Shown here: positions 20,141 through 31,488 of the stretch, in pieces
How positions within the stretch are numbered: the first letter of the stretch is position 1
How the letters are laid out: every line of letters begins with the position of its first letter
NCBI GenBank assembly: GCA_023974075.1
Contig: JAMFTG010000205.1
Location: 107,001-171,000 of the forward strand
Source of the DNA: Chaenocephalus aceratus
Taxonomy: Eukaryota > Chordata > Actinopteri > Perciformes > Channichthyidae
Direction of reading: 5' to 3'
DNA: 64,000 nucleotides
Made by a program: the position numbers and the translations under genes
Notes under the pieces: generated by a model
What the model was told of the DNA's origin: nothing
What the model saw: the letters and a program-made list of their open reading frames with translations, nothing else
Databases searched by the model: none

Positions 20141-21803
20141 CAGTGGCGGATCCAGGACATTTTCAGTGGGGTGGCCAGGATGGAACCAGTGATCATTTTG
20201 GGGTGGCATTGAAATCACTATTATATGAACATAAAAATACATCTCACTAGAAAATAAGGGGTTATTTAAGGCACCTACAACACACCTCTACATTATTTGG
20301 GATTAAGTGGTGGAATAGATCAAATAATGTTCAGTATATCTAACTATTTTTTTCGTATTCCCGCAGGCAAAGTATCAACGAAGCTTACATTATACAAATG
20401 TAATGCAATATACAGACTGTTTAGCTTATGGTGATCAGCAGCACTATGAGCTCATTCTCTCAGTGTATCATCAGGAATACAGACACACACATTTAAACAA
20501 GAGTTTTTAAATTAAATGATAGGTTAAGAATAAACATCTTAAAGTAAATAACAATAAGCAATAGCCCTTAACCCTGTAAGACCCCCGGTTGTAATTTTAC
20601 AACATTACTTGAAGCTATCCTAAAAAAGTCAGTAAATGTTTTGTTTTTTTAAAAAGACTACATTTACACAGTCAAAAGGTCCTTTTGTTCAGCCTCACGA
20701 TGCTATTGGGTAGTAAATGTGTTATAGGTCCTGCCCTCTGGCCATACACGCCAGGGATTTTGGGCCCCATGGAAATATATCACATTGGGCCCCACCACCA
20801 GGCCCAGGCCACGCCAACCAAGCACACTTGCTGTAACCACACCTCCAGAACCCAACCCACTCATTTATGCTTTAAATAACTCTATCTGTACAGGCTTGCA
20901 TCTTGTAGTCCAATACTAACTGCACAATATTTACTGACACTGAGCTGTGAAAATATAACACTTATGGGGGGACAGGGCTGCTAAGTCTAGAGATGGATCT
21001 GTTGGTCCTGGCACCAGGGGGAGGGACAACTCATTTAGTGAATAGCTGCTAAAAATGTACCTGCATTTGCTAAATGTCAGCTAAAAGAGGAGTGAAATTA
21101 AAAACCTGTATAGATATTAACAGTACTTAATGTCAGCTTAGTAAAAAAAAACATACAAATTATTATTTACAATGGACTACGCGTAGCTAACAGACACATG
21201 TCCACCACTCATAGACCACACCCACCTTTTCTTTGAAAAGCTGGGTGACATACTGTCGCCCTTTAGTCCCTCTCTCTTGTCTTTCTCTCCTTTATTTTCT
21301 CTTTTGAAAGCCTGACTTTGTGAGTCGTTGAGACATTGTGTCGTATTGTCATACTGATATTCTGTACAAACTGTGAAGTCCACTGAGACAAATGTAACAT
21401 TTATGATATTGGGCTATAAATAAACATTGATTGATTGATTCACACGTAAGTACTAGCATCCCTGCTCCTAACATGCTCTCACTCTCTGCTAGAAAGTGCT
21501 GGTGGTGCTGCACAGCGTTTGGAGGCAGGACCAAACCATTACATGTAAATAGAGGGGGGTGTTCAGAGGCTTTGGATAATTAACTTTTGGAAGAAAATAA
21601 GTTAAATGAATTGTAAGTTTAGTGAGTACATTATCAACATAACGTCCTATTAATGTTAATTCTTGATGAATGATGAAAGGTTACTTAACATTTTTTTTCT
21701 TAATGTTCTAAATTGGGCCCCCGTGGTGAGGGTGTTTGGGGTGGCCAGGATTCAGCTGGGGGGGGCCGTGGCCACTCCCAGCCACCCCCCAGCTCTGTCA
21801 CTG
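20141..21803. mobile_element. hAT element with perfect 8-bp TSD
   Basis: GGTGGAAG at 20133-20140 and 21804-21811 is a perfect 8-bp duplication. The left end is CAGTGGCGGATCC and the right end, read inverted, is CAGTGACAGAGCTG. Joining the flanks restores GAGGTGGAAGAAGTACTCAG, the dispersed repeat seen elsewhere in fish DNA. The interior holds nested fragments, including an L2-like tail near 21400-21440 (ATTGATTGATTG), and no transposase. Confidence 0.85.
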
Positions 21804-21811
21804 GGTGGAAG

Positions 21812-22522
21812 AAGTACTCAGATATTGTACTTGAGTAAAAGTACCAGAGTGTTACTCTGTTACAGTAAAAGTCCTGCATTCAAAATGTTACTCAAGTAAA
21901 AGTAGAAAAGTATTATCATCAAAATATAGTGAAAGTACCAGTGTGTGTTGTACAGTGTGTAGGTGTGTGTGGTACAGTGTGTGCGTAGATGCAGCGGACA
22001 GACAGGTCTCAGTTGGTGTGGTGTCCTCTGCTTACTTTCAATACTTGTAAATAAAACGTTTGGCCCGTAATTTATTTCGAGGGGGGGGGGATATATCCAG
22101 TTTCTGATAGTGTTACGTTATTATGAGAGTGCTCTGTTTGATTCTGAAATGGTATATATTTATATAAATGTATACATATATATATATTTGTGCGTGTGTC
22201 CGCATCTGTAGCCTGTTATTGCCTCATCATACCGCACTGTGAATGAATCAAAGTAAATATATAAGTCATCATGAACACGTTCATCAGACAGAGGGCTGCT
22301 GCCTCCTGTCATCATTAATGGACGTCTCTTTAAAATGACCGCTCAGAGGAGAGGAGTTCTCATTCCCCTCCTCTCTCCTCGGGTCCTCCGCTCGCATCTC
22401 CTGTGGGCGGGACTAAGTCTTGAGGATAGGAGTCGAGGAGGGGAGTTAGAGAAATGAGAAAGGCCCTGTGTATTACTGGAAATGGTCTGTGTTTCTGACA
22501 GACGTGGAAAAAATATATATAG

Positions 22523-22525
<3 letters not shown>
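21812..22525. other. Dispersed ACTCAAGTAAAAGTA repeat and AT-rich flank
   Basis: 21812-21960 is the repeat from which the 33-bp minisatellite derives. 22470-22510 matches 12150-12180 and 52270-52310 (ATTACTGGAAATGGTCTGTG). No gene. Confidence 0.5.
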
Positions 22526-22581
<56 letters not shown>

Positions 22582-22597
22582 CACACACACACACACT
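22526..22597. repeat. (CA)n microsatellite
   Basis: About 36 CA units with one interruption (CG). Confidence 0.95.
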
Positions 22598-23382
22598 TAC
22601 ATTATCTTTTTGTACATAGTTTTAAATTGGAGCAACTGTCACTGAACCCAATTTCAAATGTAAAAGTAACTAGTGTCAAATGAATACAGTGGACGTAAAT
22701 ATAAATATCCAAGCGAATTACAAGTACCTCAAAGTAATACAGGGTTCTTGATGTAATAGGGTTCTTGATGGACTCCAACTCTGCTTCAAAGTATGCTTTA
22801 CCATTTGTTTATTCAGTTTTAAAAGACACTAACTATCTCTGTCCGTGTCCACTGAGTATTATTTACAGTGATATGTCACATGCAGCCTCCCTCCGGTCAC
22901 AGTCTTTGTTTCTATTCTGTTTTATCTGCATTTACTTGCACTATTTTATCTGTTTTATGTCCTATATGTTGCACTGTTGGAGGAGCCTGGCTGTGACCTA
23001 TGATTTTAATTGACACATCTACACTGTAGCTATGTACAAATGACAAAAAGCCTTGAATCTTGTCCCCCTGCTTGATTCTTTGCGGTGAGAACAGCGTTAC
23101 AAATGTCCTCGAACAGGGCGGAGGTGAGGGTGCGGAGGCGTTTGAAGTCCTCCAGGTAAAAGTCACCGCTCAGGATCACACCTCATAACCTTATGGAACA
23201 AAATGTATGTGAGGCCAGTCGGGACTGTAGCTGTACGCCTCGGCCACCACCAACACCTGAGGGAGGAAAACACAGGAATAATGAGAGACGCTGGTTCAGG
23301 ACCAGAGGGGGGAAGTAATGGAGTACAAATACTTTGTTACTGTACTTAAGTACATTTTTCTGGTATCAGTACTTTACTCCAC
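22598..23382. other. LINE 3' tail and unidentified sequence
   Basis: 22840-23060 ends in ACAAAAAGCCTTGAATCTTG, like the 3' tails of fish CR1/Rex1-type LINEs. No gene recognised in the rest. Confidence 0.4.
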
Positions 23383-24596
23383 TACTTATTGTTCTACTTC
23401 TTACATGTTGAACACAAATACCTGTACTTTCTACTTCTTACATGTTGAACACTAATACCTGTACTTTCTACTTCTTACATGTTGAACACAAATACCTGTA
23501 CTTTCTACTTCTTACATGTTGAACTCAAATACCTGTACTTTCTACTTCTTACATGTTGAACTCAAATACCTGTACTTTCTACTTCTCTCAGGTTGAACAC
23601 AAATACCTGTACTTTCTACTTCTTACATGTTGAACACAAATACCTGTACTTTCTACTTCTTACATGTTGAACTCAAATACCTGTACTTTCTACTTATTAC
23701 ATTTTGAACACAAATACCTGTACTTTCTACTTCTTACATTTTGAACACAAATACCTGTACTTTCTACTTCTTACATGTTGAACACAAATACCTGTACTTT
23801 CTACTTCTCACATGTTGAACTCAAATACCTGTACTTTCTACTTCTCTCAGGTTGAACACAAATACCTGTACTTTCTACTTCTTACATGTTGAACACAAAT
23901 ACCTGTACTTTCTACTTCTCACATGTTGAACACAAATACCTGTACTTTCTACTTCTTACATGTTGAACTCAAATACCTGTACTTTCTACTTCTCTCAGGT
24001 TGAACACAAATACCTGTACTTTCTACTTCTTACATGTTGAACACAAATACCTGTACTTTCTACTTCTTACATGTTGAACTCAAATACCTGTACTTTCTAC
24101 TTATTACATTTTGAACACAAATACCTGTACTTTCTACTTCTTACATTTTGAACACAAATACCTGTACTTTCTACTTCTTACATTTTGAACACAAATACCT
24201 GTACTTTCTACTTCTTACATTTTGAACACAAATACCTGTACTTTCTACTTCTTACATTTTGAACACAAATACCTGTACTTTCTACTTCTTACATTTTGAA
24301 CACAAATACCTGTACTTTCTACTTCTTACATTTTGAACACAAATACCTGTACTTTCTACTTCTTACATTTTGAACACAAATACCTGTACTTTCTACTTCT
24401 TACATGTTGAACTCAAATACCTGTACTTTCTACTTCTTACATTTTGAACACAAATACCTGTACTTTCTACTTCTTACATGTTGAACTCAAATACCTGTAC
24501 TTTCTACTTCTCACATGTTGAACTCAAATACCTGTACTTTCTACTTCTCTCATGTTGAACTCAAATACCTGTACTTTCTACTTCTCTCATTCTCCA
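23383..24596. repeat. 37-bp minisatellite, about 33 copies
   Basis: The unit is TACCTGTACTTTCTACTTCT then TACATGTTGAACACAAA, with variants (CTCTCAGGTTG, TACATTTTG) that occur in blocks, a sign of higher-order duplication. A short array of the same unit with the same right flank (GGTTCCTTTAGT) lies at 52337-52507. Confidence 0.95.
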
Positions 24597-26164
24597 AACA
24601 GCTGGTTCCTTTAGTCTGAATGTGTGTTGGTGCGTGATCATTATTCTTTAGAGTCATTGCGTGCCTATTGGTTGGAACACGATCCGTGTATCCATCACTT
24701 CCTGGTCTTCTCTAAAGAAGAGGGACCAATGGAAACGTTGTCATGTTGCCGTTGTTCAGCATGGAAACATTCATTAGCTAACAATTACATTATTGTTCTA
24801 TTATGGCCTATAATTACAAAAACAACACTCCTTATAATACTTCTGATTATTATTACACTAGGACTCCTCAACCACCTCCTTTTTGCAGCAAGCTGTAATC
24901 TCTATTATTAATATGTAAGGTACATCTGTTCTGACTGGGTTAAAAACTTTGAAAGGAAAAATGTCCAGGTGAATTGATATAGGCTGTTGAGAGCTTCATA
25001 GTATGTTGAATACTTAAAACGAAAGTTAGTTATAATCAAATATAATCAATTATATTCTTGTATAACCCACAATGAAAATGCTTCATATTTTAAGTTTTTC
25101 TATATTTACAGCATAAACAAAACACAAGTGGTTTGTTAAGTTGAGTGTAAGGCCTATAATGATGTATGCCTTACTCTCTGATAAGAGAGTAGGCAGTTTC
25201 TTCCCTCTCCTCTCACAGCAGGGGGGGGCTCCGGACTTAAGGAGAAACACATTGAGGCCTCAAAAAGGTGGTTATGTCATAGCCAATAGAATATGTCCAG
25301 TCCTGTACATCAGTGGCCATGCCCAGTTTGTTTCACTGGTTGGGTATAGAGGATGTGTTTTTGGGGGGTTTCTATCAGGTTTTTTGAGCATAAAAAGACT
25401 ATTTTTTTGGGAGGGAGCGAGAGAGAGGGTGTTTCCCCTGGTATACTCTCTCCCAGTAGGCTCTGGCCCTCAGAGCTTGGTAAATAGCTCTCGGTAAGGT
25501 TCTCTCTGCCTGGAAGACGTTATTAAACGTACAGGATCTTAGAGTTAGTGATTTTAGTTAGCCCTGCCTGGAAGACATGATTAAATGTATCAGGATTTTA
25601 GATCTAATTAGAAAACCTACGCCATCACGAGGAAATTCCTTTTGAATTTCGTCGGAAGACTTTAATGGGAGAAATATGAATTAAGGTTTTAGATAAAAAT
25701 ATAAAACCAGCATGATATGTTTCGTATGACTATAATGTGTTAAAGAGAGAAGGTAAAAACACTATTAGTTTGGACGTATTTTTCTTCAAATAAACTGATC
25801 CCACCTCTTGGACTGGGACAACTTAAAAGACATCTGCGCTCTCCTCTCCTGCTTCAAAGGTAAGACTGCACCCTAACACACTCATGTTTAGGTAGGACCA
25901 CACCTCATTCACTGATACCAAAATCCTTTGGGATCGCTTAAACAGATTAAAAAGAGTTGTCTAAATTGAAACAGCAGTTAATTGAACCTGGTTCTTCGGG
26001 GAGTTACTAGAGATCTTGCTGACGGTGGTGGATCTGAGCCAAGCAGTAAACTCACATAGACTCAATAACTTCGGTCAGGTCAATTAGTAGGTCAGAATAA
26101 TTTACCAAAATAAATTATCAGGACCTCACCGACTCTAAACAAGGCTCTGTGCACAAGATGGCGT
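24597..26164. other. Possible solo LTR and flanks
   Basis: 25146-25878 begins TGTAAGGCC and ends CCCTAACA. These termini resemble those of the LTRs at 33287-33843. It also has a CATAAAAAG box near 25387 and AATAAA near 25791. No flanking duplication is visible, so the call is weak. The rest is unassigned. Confidence 0.3.
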
Positions 26165-26174
26165 CTATGAACTC

Positions 26175-26468
26175 CGGCGGGTGGGGGAGAGGTGCATCAG
26201 AAGGCTCAAAGAGAACACACTCTTTGACAAAGCCATGCCACTGTCTGTGTGTGGAAGCATTGAGGAGCTTTTCAACGTGGCTTGCCTTCCGGTCAACTAC
26301 CAGAACGGACCACTGGAGCCTGGGCAAGCCTGGGCAGCAACGATTAAAACATTTCCTGCTCCAAAACCAATTGTGTATTTCATTGTGGTCATTACAAAAA
26401 GCAGTTATACCATACTATGTTTAGGTACTAACGAATCATATCCTCAAAACAAACGCACACATAAATAA
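26175..26468 (+). pseudogene. C-terminal stump of DDE_Tnp_4 (PIF/Harbinger-ISL2EU) transposase
   Basis: Translation gives VGERCIRRLKENTLFDKAMP, then LSVCGSIEELFNVACLPVNY and QNGPL. This is the last alpha-helical block of DDE_Tnp_4 transposases, where the catalytic Glu region is followed by VERxIRRLKxxxL and a final VNxQGPL. Everything upstream, including the DDD/E core, is missing: at about 26165 the sequence changes to unrelated DNA. The stop is at 26468. It converges with the YqaJ gene whose stop is at 26984, the arrangement expected of an ISL2EU/IS4EU-type element with two ORFs. Confidence 0.65.
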
Positions 26469-26983
26469 CACATATTATACAAAATACATAATTTAATAAA
26501 TCCACAATATGATAACATTTTACAGATTAATTTAATACACTTTTATAAAACATAGGTTGATGTTATATCGGGGAGGGAATACATATTTAAACATTTCAAT
26601 TAGTCTCTGCATATTTAAGTAATGCTAGTTTATATAACTTATATAACAGAGGAACAGATGTACAATATCCAGAAAGTAGATGCAACAAATATATATAATG
26701 TGTGCATTTCCAACATTTCATCTAAAAGAGTGTTGTATCAACGCAAGATAAGTTAGTTAGCATCCACAACTTTTGTTAATGGATACCTATTGAGTAAGTT
26801 GAGTAGTGAGCCATTCGTTGTAGGTGAGTATACACTAAAGAGCAAACTCCATATGACATTACATGTCTGCCAATAAACACCCCTTTCTTCCTCACATCGG
26901 TCCTTTGAGTAAAGGATCTTTTTACTTATAGAACACACTTGGTTCTGGTTTTAGCTATTAAAGAACTATATACAGGAACATAT
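26469..26983. other. Space between converging transposase stump and YqaJ gene
   Basis: AT-rich and noncoding; expected to contain both 3' UTRs. Confidence 0.5.
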
Positions 26984-27983
26984 TCATGTTAGATCAGTAA
27001 TGTATAGTGTGATGTAGTGTGGTACACTAATGTACTGCATATCAGTCCATGTAAAAATAAAAATAATCTCCCTTCTCCCTAATGGTTGCAGCCAGTCTCT
27101 GCAGATACGTTGTATAAGGATATCCTCCTCTGCAACAACTACGAAATCGCACCACTCCATCCCTGTGAGTAGGAGCTGGCCTTGCACCTGCCAATAGTAG
27201 CTATGAGACTGCTTCAGTTTTAATGTGCCACTTTGCATTTTTAAGTAGCTACAGTCCACATAACTTTTCACATTTGGGCATTTTATTTCTACAAGTCCAA
27301 AAGGTGGGCTCTCAGTTGGGTCAAACACCAGACCGTCAGGAGATGACCCTAACCAGGGGGCATCTGGGTGAATGACAAACCCACACGGCCAGTAGTTGGT
27401 GTTTTTAATCCGGCAGTATTCCTGGATGGCAACCGGTTCCAGTGCCAGTCCCCTCTTCATTGACGCCGTTTGCGCCACTCCCTCCTGAATCCGTTGAGCC
27501 AGGTTTTCAGCCGAACTCTGACCTCGAACATGGCATACTTCCCTGAAACGGGAAGAAGTTACTCTTGGCCTCCTAACACGGTGCCATTCCACACTGTCGC
27601 TCTGCTCCCTTGTGGCCACCTCGATTTTCCTTGCCATGAGCAATGTTGTCGCAAGTGACAGTAGATGGAGGTGCTGTTGGTGACTGCCCACAAACTCACA
27701 GGTGGTAGGCTCCAGCCTATAGCCATCCACAGGTAGAGGTGGTGGTGGAGGGGCATCTGGGTGACGCGCTATAACCCGGCTAAGAGGTAGTGGGTGCTGG
27801 TATGAGATAGGGCTGCCTTCCTGAACTTTTCCAAAGGTGGAGTTAACCAGTGGCACGTCCACACTTATAGCCATGGTGGTGATCAGTGGTGCGATGTCTG
27901 CTGAGAAGTCCTTGTATGCCTCGCTGACTTTGAGGACATCTGGGTCTGGCAGCGCCCCCCGCACGGCCTTGTAACGTGTACTC
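26984..27983 (-). CDS. YqaJ-type nuclease exon (exon 4 of fused ZNF-N/YqaJ gene)
   Basis: This 1000-nt terminal exon starts after TTCAAAG at 27984 and ends with a stop at 26984. With the previous exon it reads GVR/STRYKAVRGALPDPDVL. The YqaJ viral-recombinase fold follows: MKRGLALEP with the first acidic residue, SSPDG with the Asp, VEIKCP with the E-x-K pair, and SYYWQVQGQLLLTG with the conserved Gln helix. All PD-(D/E)XK residues are present, so the enzyme could be active. YqaJ nucleases are lambda-exonuclease relatives that process DNA ends. In animals they are known as the second ORF of ISL2EU/IS4EU DNA transposons and as derived host genes. The full ORF over four exons (40809-40977, 29029-29462, 28095-28174, 26984-27983) is 560 codons with no stop. 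Confidence 0.82.
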
Positions 27984-28094
27984 CTTTGAACATGTTTATA
28001 TGATAATTAGGACTTTAAGAACAATTTTACACTCAGACAACAATCACAAAGTTGTAGCAGGCGACATACAATTACTTTGGACAATAGATATTAC

Positions 28095-28174
28095 CTTACA
28101 CCGTCAGCAACTGTAAACTGCTTTGGCTTCGTGGAAGTGAACACCTTGTCACTCACTCTGCCTGGTTTCACACC
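28095..28174 (-). CDS. Exon 3 of fused ZNF-N/YqaJ gene
   Basis: An 80-nt exon between TTAACAG and AAG/GTAATA. It reads GVKPGRVSDKVFTSTKPKQF, then TVADGVR, entering at phase 0 and leaving at phase 2, which fits exon 2 (ends phase 0) and exon 4 exactly. The segment KPGRVSDKVF...TVADG directly precedes the nuclease domain and belongs to the YqaJ protein rather than to the zinc-finger part. Confidence 0.8.
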
Positions 28175-29028
28175 CTGTTAATTACACAAAAGAATTGTCA
28201 AATTAATTGAAATGGTTTTTCCGAAATAAAGTCCCATGGGTCGGAAGTAGATGGGCGGGACTTCGCCTCTCTATCCATCCATGAGCAGAGCCGACAGGAA
28301 GACTCGAGCACACAGCTCGCGCTTCATTATAATATATAAAAAAAGAACACTATGCTGATGATGGCACATAACAGCTGGCGGCCGCAGATTACTCCGGGTC
28401 CCAGACCCCCCCATAATCCAAAAATATTTTTATTGCAGATCGACATGAATCACACAAACGACCTATTTTGGATTCAAAACGGCGAATTTCGCCGAAAGGT
28501 GACAAGTTTGCATCCCCGAATACTAACGAAGGACTGGCTTATCTAAAGCCAGTTGAGTAGCACTTTAAATGTTGTGGCTCTAAGAAACCTGATGTACTTA
28601 TATGATTCTGTTTTCTTCTAGTTTGTATCTTCCTGGTCGAATGCACTTATTGTAAGTCGCTTTGGATAAAAGCGTCAGCTAAATGCAATGTATTAAAGAA
28701 ACTACTATATATCCATCATGTCGTGGCAGTCTTATTTGTTGCAGTAAGAGTGTGGATGGTTTCGGCAGTCAATATTAGGAAAGAGATGGAAAATAAAAGT
28801 GTACTGAGTTAATAAGCTGGGCTTGATTGAGACAAATCTAAGGTTCGGGTTCAGGTTATTTTGTTGTACCCTAACGTAGATTTGTTTAGAATTAAAAGAC
28901 GGTAGCACTTTTGAAACACATTTTCAAATCTACACAAAAAGAATCTTCCAAAAAGTAACCCATGCTCAATCACATTGAAAAAACATTCGGACAATCATAA
29001 ACAATAACATCTAAGGCATCAAGCTTAC
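28175..29028. other. Intron 2 with MITE and SINE/LINE-tail fragments
   Basis: 28215-28260 carries a TTTTTCCGAAATAAAGTCCC end like that of the MITE at 29653-30243. 28620-28690 has AAGTCGCTTTGGATAAAAGC, a very common fish retroposon tail. No coding sequence. Confidence 0.55.
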
Positions 29029-29462
29029 CGTTACATTTTTAGTTGACAATTTGTCAGGTTTTTGAAGTTCCAGACTTTGACTTGTGCTTTGTTCACGTTC
29101 GTGTAGCTGTGGGTTATCTGTGATCGCACCTGAGACCGACGGGGAGCAGTTCTCCTCCTGTCCAGGCTCGAGAGCGCCTGATGAGTCCGGTCTGAACTCA
29201 ATCACCGTCATGTGGAATGAATCAGTGATACAGGGCATGCTTACGTCTTCTTCTTCTGTTTCATTCTTTACACAATCTGTGCTTATACAGTTATCCACTT
29301 CCCCCAGTCCTTCTTGTGGTTCCGATACCTGACTTATGTCATATTCAATTGGCTCTTCTTTAGGTTTTTTAGGCAACGGTTCTAGTATTTCCTGTTCCAG
29401 CCTGGATCTCAGCTCACAGGGCTGCTCTCTGCCCTGTGAGGCTCCAGAGTATTGGCCAACAT
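29029..29462 (-). CDS. Exon 2 (acidic linker) of fused ZNF-N/YqaJ gene
   Basis: A 434-nt exon, acceptor CCCACAATAG and donor AACG/GTAAGC. It enters in phase 1 and leaves in phase 0. It reads DVGQYSGASQGREQPCELRS, then LEQEILEPLPKKPKEEPIEY and a long Glu/Asp/Ser-rich stretch ending TKNVT. The layout (DV-Q..., then LxQExxEPxxxKxE) is that of the acidic second exon of fish C2H2 zinc-finger genes, which normally leads to a zinc-finger exon. Here the next exon is YqaJ instead. Confidence 0.78.
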
Positions 29463-29652
29463 CTATTGTGGGGGGAAAGGGGAAACACAATATTTAATAC
29501 TAATACATATTTTGCTTCAATTTGAGTATAAAACCTATATAGCCACAGTTCCCGCCTCCGGAAGCAGTCTTTATTTTTACACACCGGAAAAGTTACAAGA
29601 CTGATGAAAAATGTAGACCAATAGAGGCGAAGTCCCGCCCTTCTACTTCCGA

Positions 29653-30243
29653 CCCATGGGACCTTATTTCAGAAAAAGTATGCATTGAAGTCAATGGAGA
29701 GAGAAACATTATCTCTCGATCCCGTTTGAATTGTGCCATGAATTACACACATGATGTTTGTCAATCTTAAAAAACATTTCCATGTAAAAAAAGTCACAGT
29801 TTGTCGTAAAACTGTTGAAATATAAGACTATGAAAAATACGCAATTAGAAAGACTACAAATCCCAGAGTCCCGGTCCCGCATGCTGGCTCTCACAGAACC
29901 GACTAACTCCCCTGTGTGTGCACAGCTCTCAACGTGCCCAGACTTGGAGTGATTTCCACCTCTTTTAATACTTTCCGCCTCGTTCTGAAAGAAAGAAGTG
30001 AAATGTTCCAACGTGACGGCCGTCTCGGTGTGTGGTGCGAGACGGGAGATGTAGTTCATTGAGCGGCTTCACACAGAAAAAAGTGTTCCTTCACATTTTA
30101 AGTTTTTTGACTTGCAAAATTATCTTTTAAATTGACAAACATCATATGTGTAATTCGTGGCACAATTCAAACGGGATCGAAAGATAATCTCTGTCTCTCT
30201 CCATTGACTTCAATACATCATTTTCCGAAATAAGGTCCCATGG
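29653..30243. mobile_element. MITE with about 110-bp inverted arms
   Basis: The left arm from 29653 (CCATGGGACCTTATTTC) through TGATGTTTGTCAAT is the inverse of 30130-30243 (ATTGACAAACATCAT to GGTCCCATGG). The central part is unique and holds no ORF. It lies in intron 1 of the YqaJ gene. Confidence 0.75.
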
Positions 30244-31101
30244 AGGTCCGCCGGAAGGGGAGGGGCTTCACCTCTCTATTGGCTATAATCTCTATTCTTT
30301 GTCTAATCATGATCAGACGTTTACTACACCCAGGTTTGGATATTCCCTTGAGAGGATTTAGTTGTTTTTGTGACGTTTTGGTAGTTTTCATTTCCTGTGG
30401 GGTGTGCTCCTTTTCACTCCTGACATTGCCACGGTAACTGATGCCACACACCTTAACTCTGGAGGTTTTGCTTCAGCGGTTTGGGTTAAAGAGAAAGTCA
30501 AAGAGAAGCAAGCTCTCTTCTAATGCAGTGTTTTTAATAACAGTGTCACTGAATGTTGTATTTATATTCTTCATAACTCATGTGACCTAGTGTCTCCAAA
30601 TAATTACCAGATATGATTTAAAAACACACATCTCTTTTAATTGGATTGTAGTGCTTCTATAATTTAAGATTTTTTTAATAATTATTTTTATAAAACATGA
30701 CATTGACCCAATGACTCAAAATCAATGCAGCATTGTATTCATACACTGGACAAGAAGAACACACTTCTTTATGTTTGGTTTTAGTCCACCTTATATTGTT
30801 GCAAATTATGTAATGAAAATTAAGTATCTTTTGTTAAATAGTCAAATTAGCTTCCATGTCATGTGTCAGTGACTCCCAAATCTATACCAGATAACAACAC
30901 TGGACAAAACAGACACACCTCTTTTATTGGATTTGAGTGTTTCTTTTTAATTTGTATTAAGAAGTCTCTTTTCAATAGCTTCCATGTCATGGACACAAAA
31001 TAACAGTTGGATAACCAGGGGCTATATCAAACTTGCCTTGCAGTAGTGGTATAAGAAGAGTTTGGTTACATGTAGGGTAAAGTGCTTGAGTATAAGTATA
31101 A

Positions 31102-31104
<3 letters not shown>
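30244..31104. other. AT-rich intronic sequence
   Basis: Two related stretches (about 30590-30670 and 30840-30960) share CTTCCATGTCAT and CACCTCTTTTATTGGAT-like words, suggesting an old local duplication. Nothing coding. Confidence 0.45.
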
Positions 31105-31137
<33 letters not shown>

Positions 31138-31138
31138 C
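31105..31138. repeat. (AAC)n microsatellite
   Basis: About 11 AAC units. Confidence 0.9.
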
Positions 31139-31488
31139 TGTGGAGCACTCAGTAACATCAAATTAAGGTATGATCAGGGACGTGCACAGGTACGGGCTAA
31201 TGTTGCCCGGGCAATGGCCCTTTTGCCATTTTTGGCTGACCTGCCCCTCTGGAGAGAGTGAGAGGTTTATGTTTTTTCTGTTGTGGCCGAATAAACACGA
31301 TAAGCCCACAATTAGTACTGTAGCGTCTCCCTGCGATAAAACACACATTGTCGGCGCTGTAATCTGCCCCCAGTCACATGACTTTGTTTACCATCTGAGA
31401 GCTGGAAGCAAAGGACAGCCCTCCGGCCTCATATGGCTATGGTGATCATACCAAATGCCCACCTGGGCTTTGGTGGCAAATCCCCGGG

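Noticed and set aside
23383..24596. Regular repeats resembling a CRISPR array
   Set aside because: The 37-bp units are contiguous with no unique spacers, and the genome is vertebrate; it is a minisatellite.
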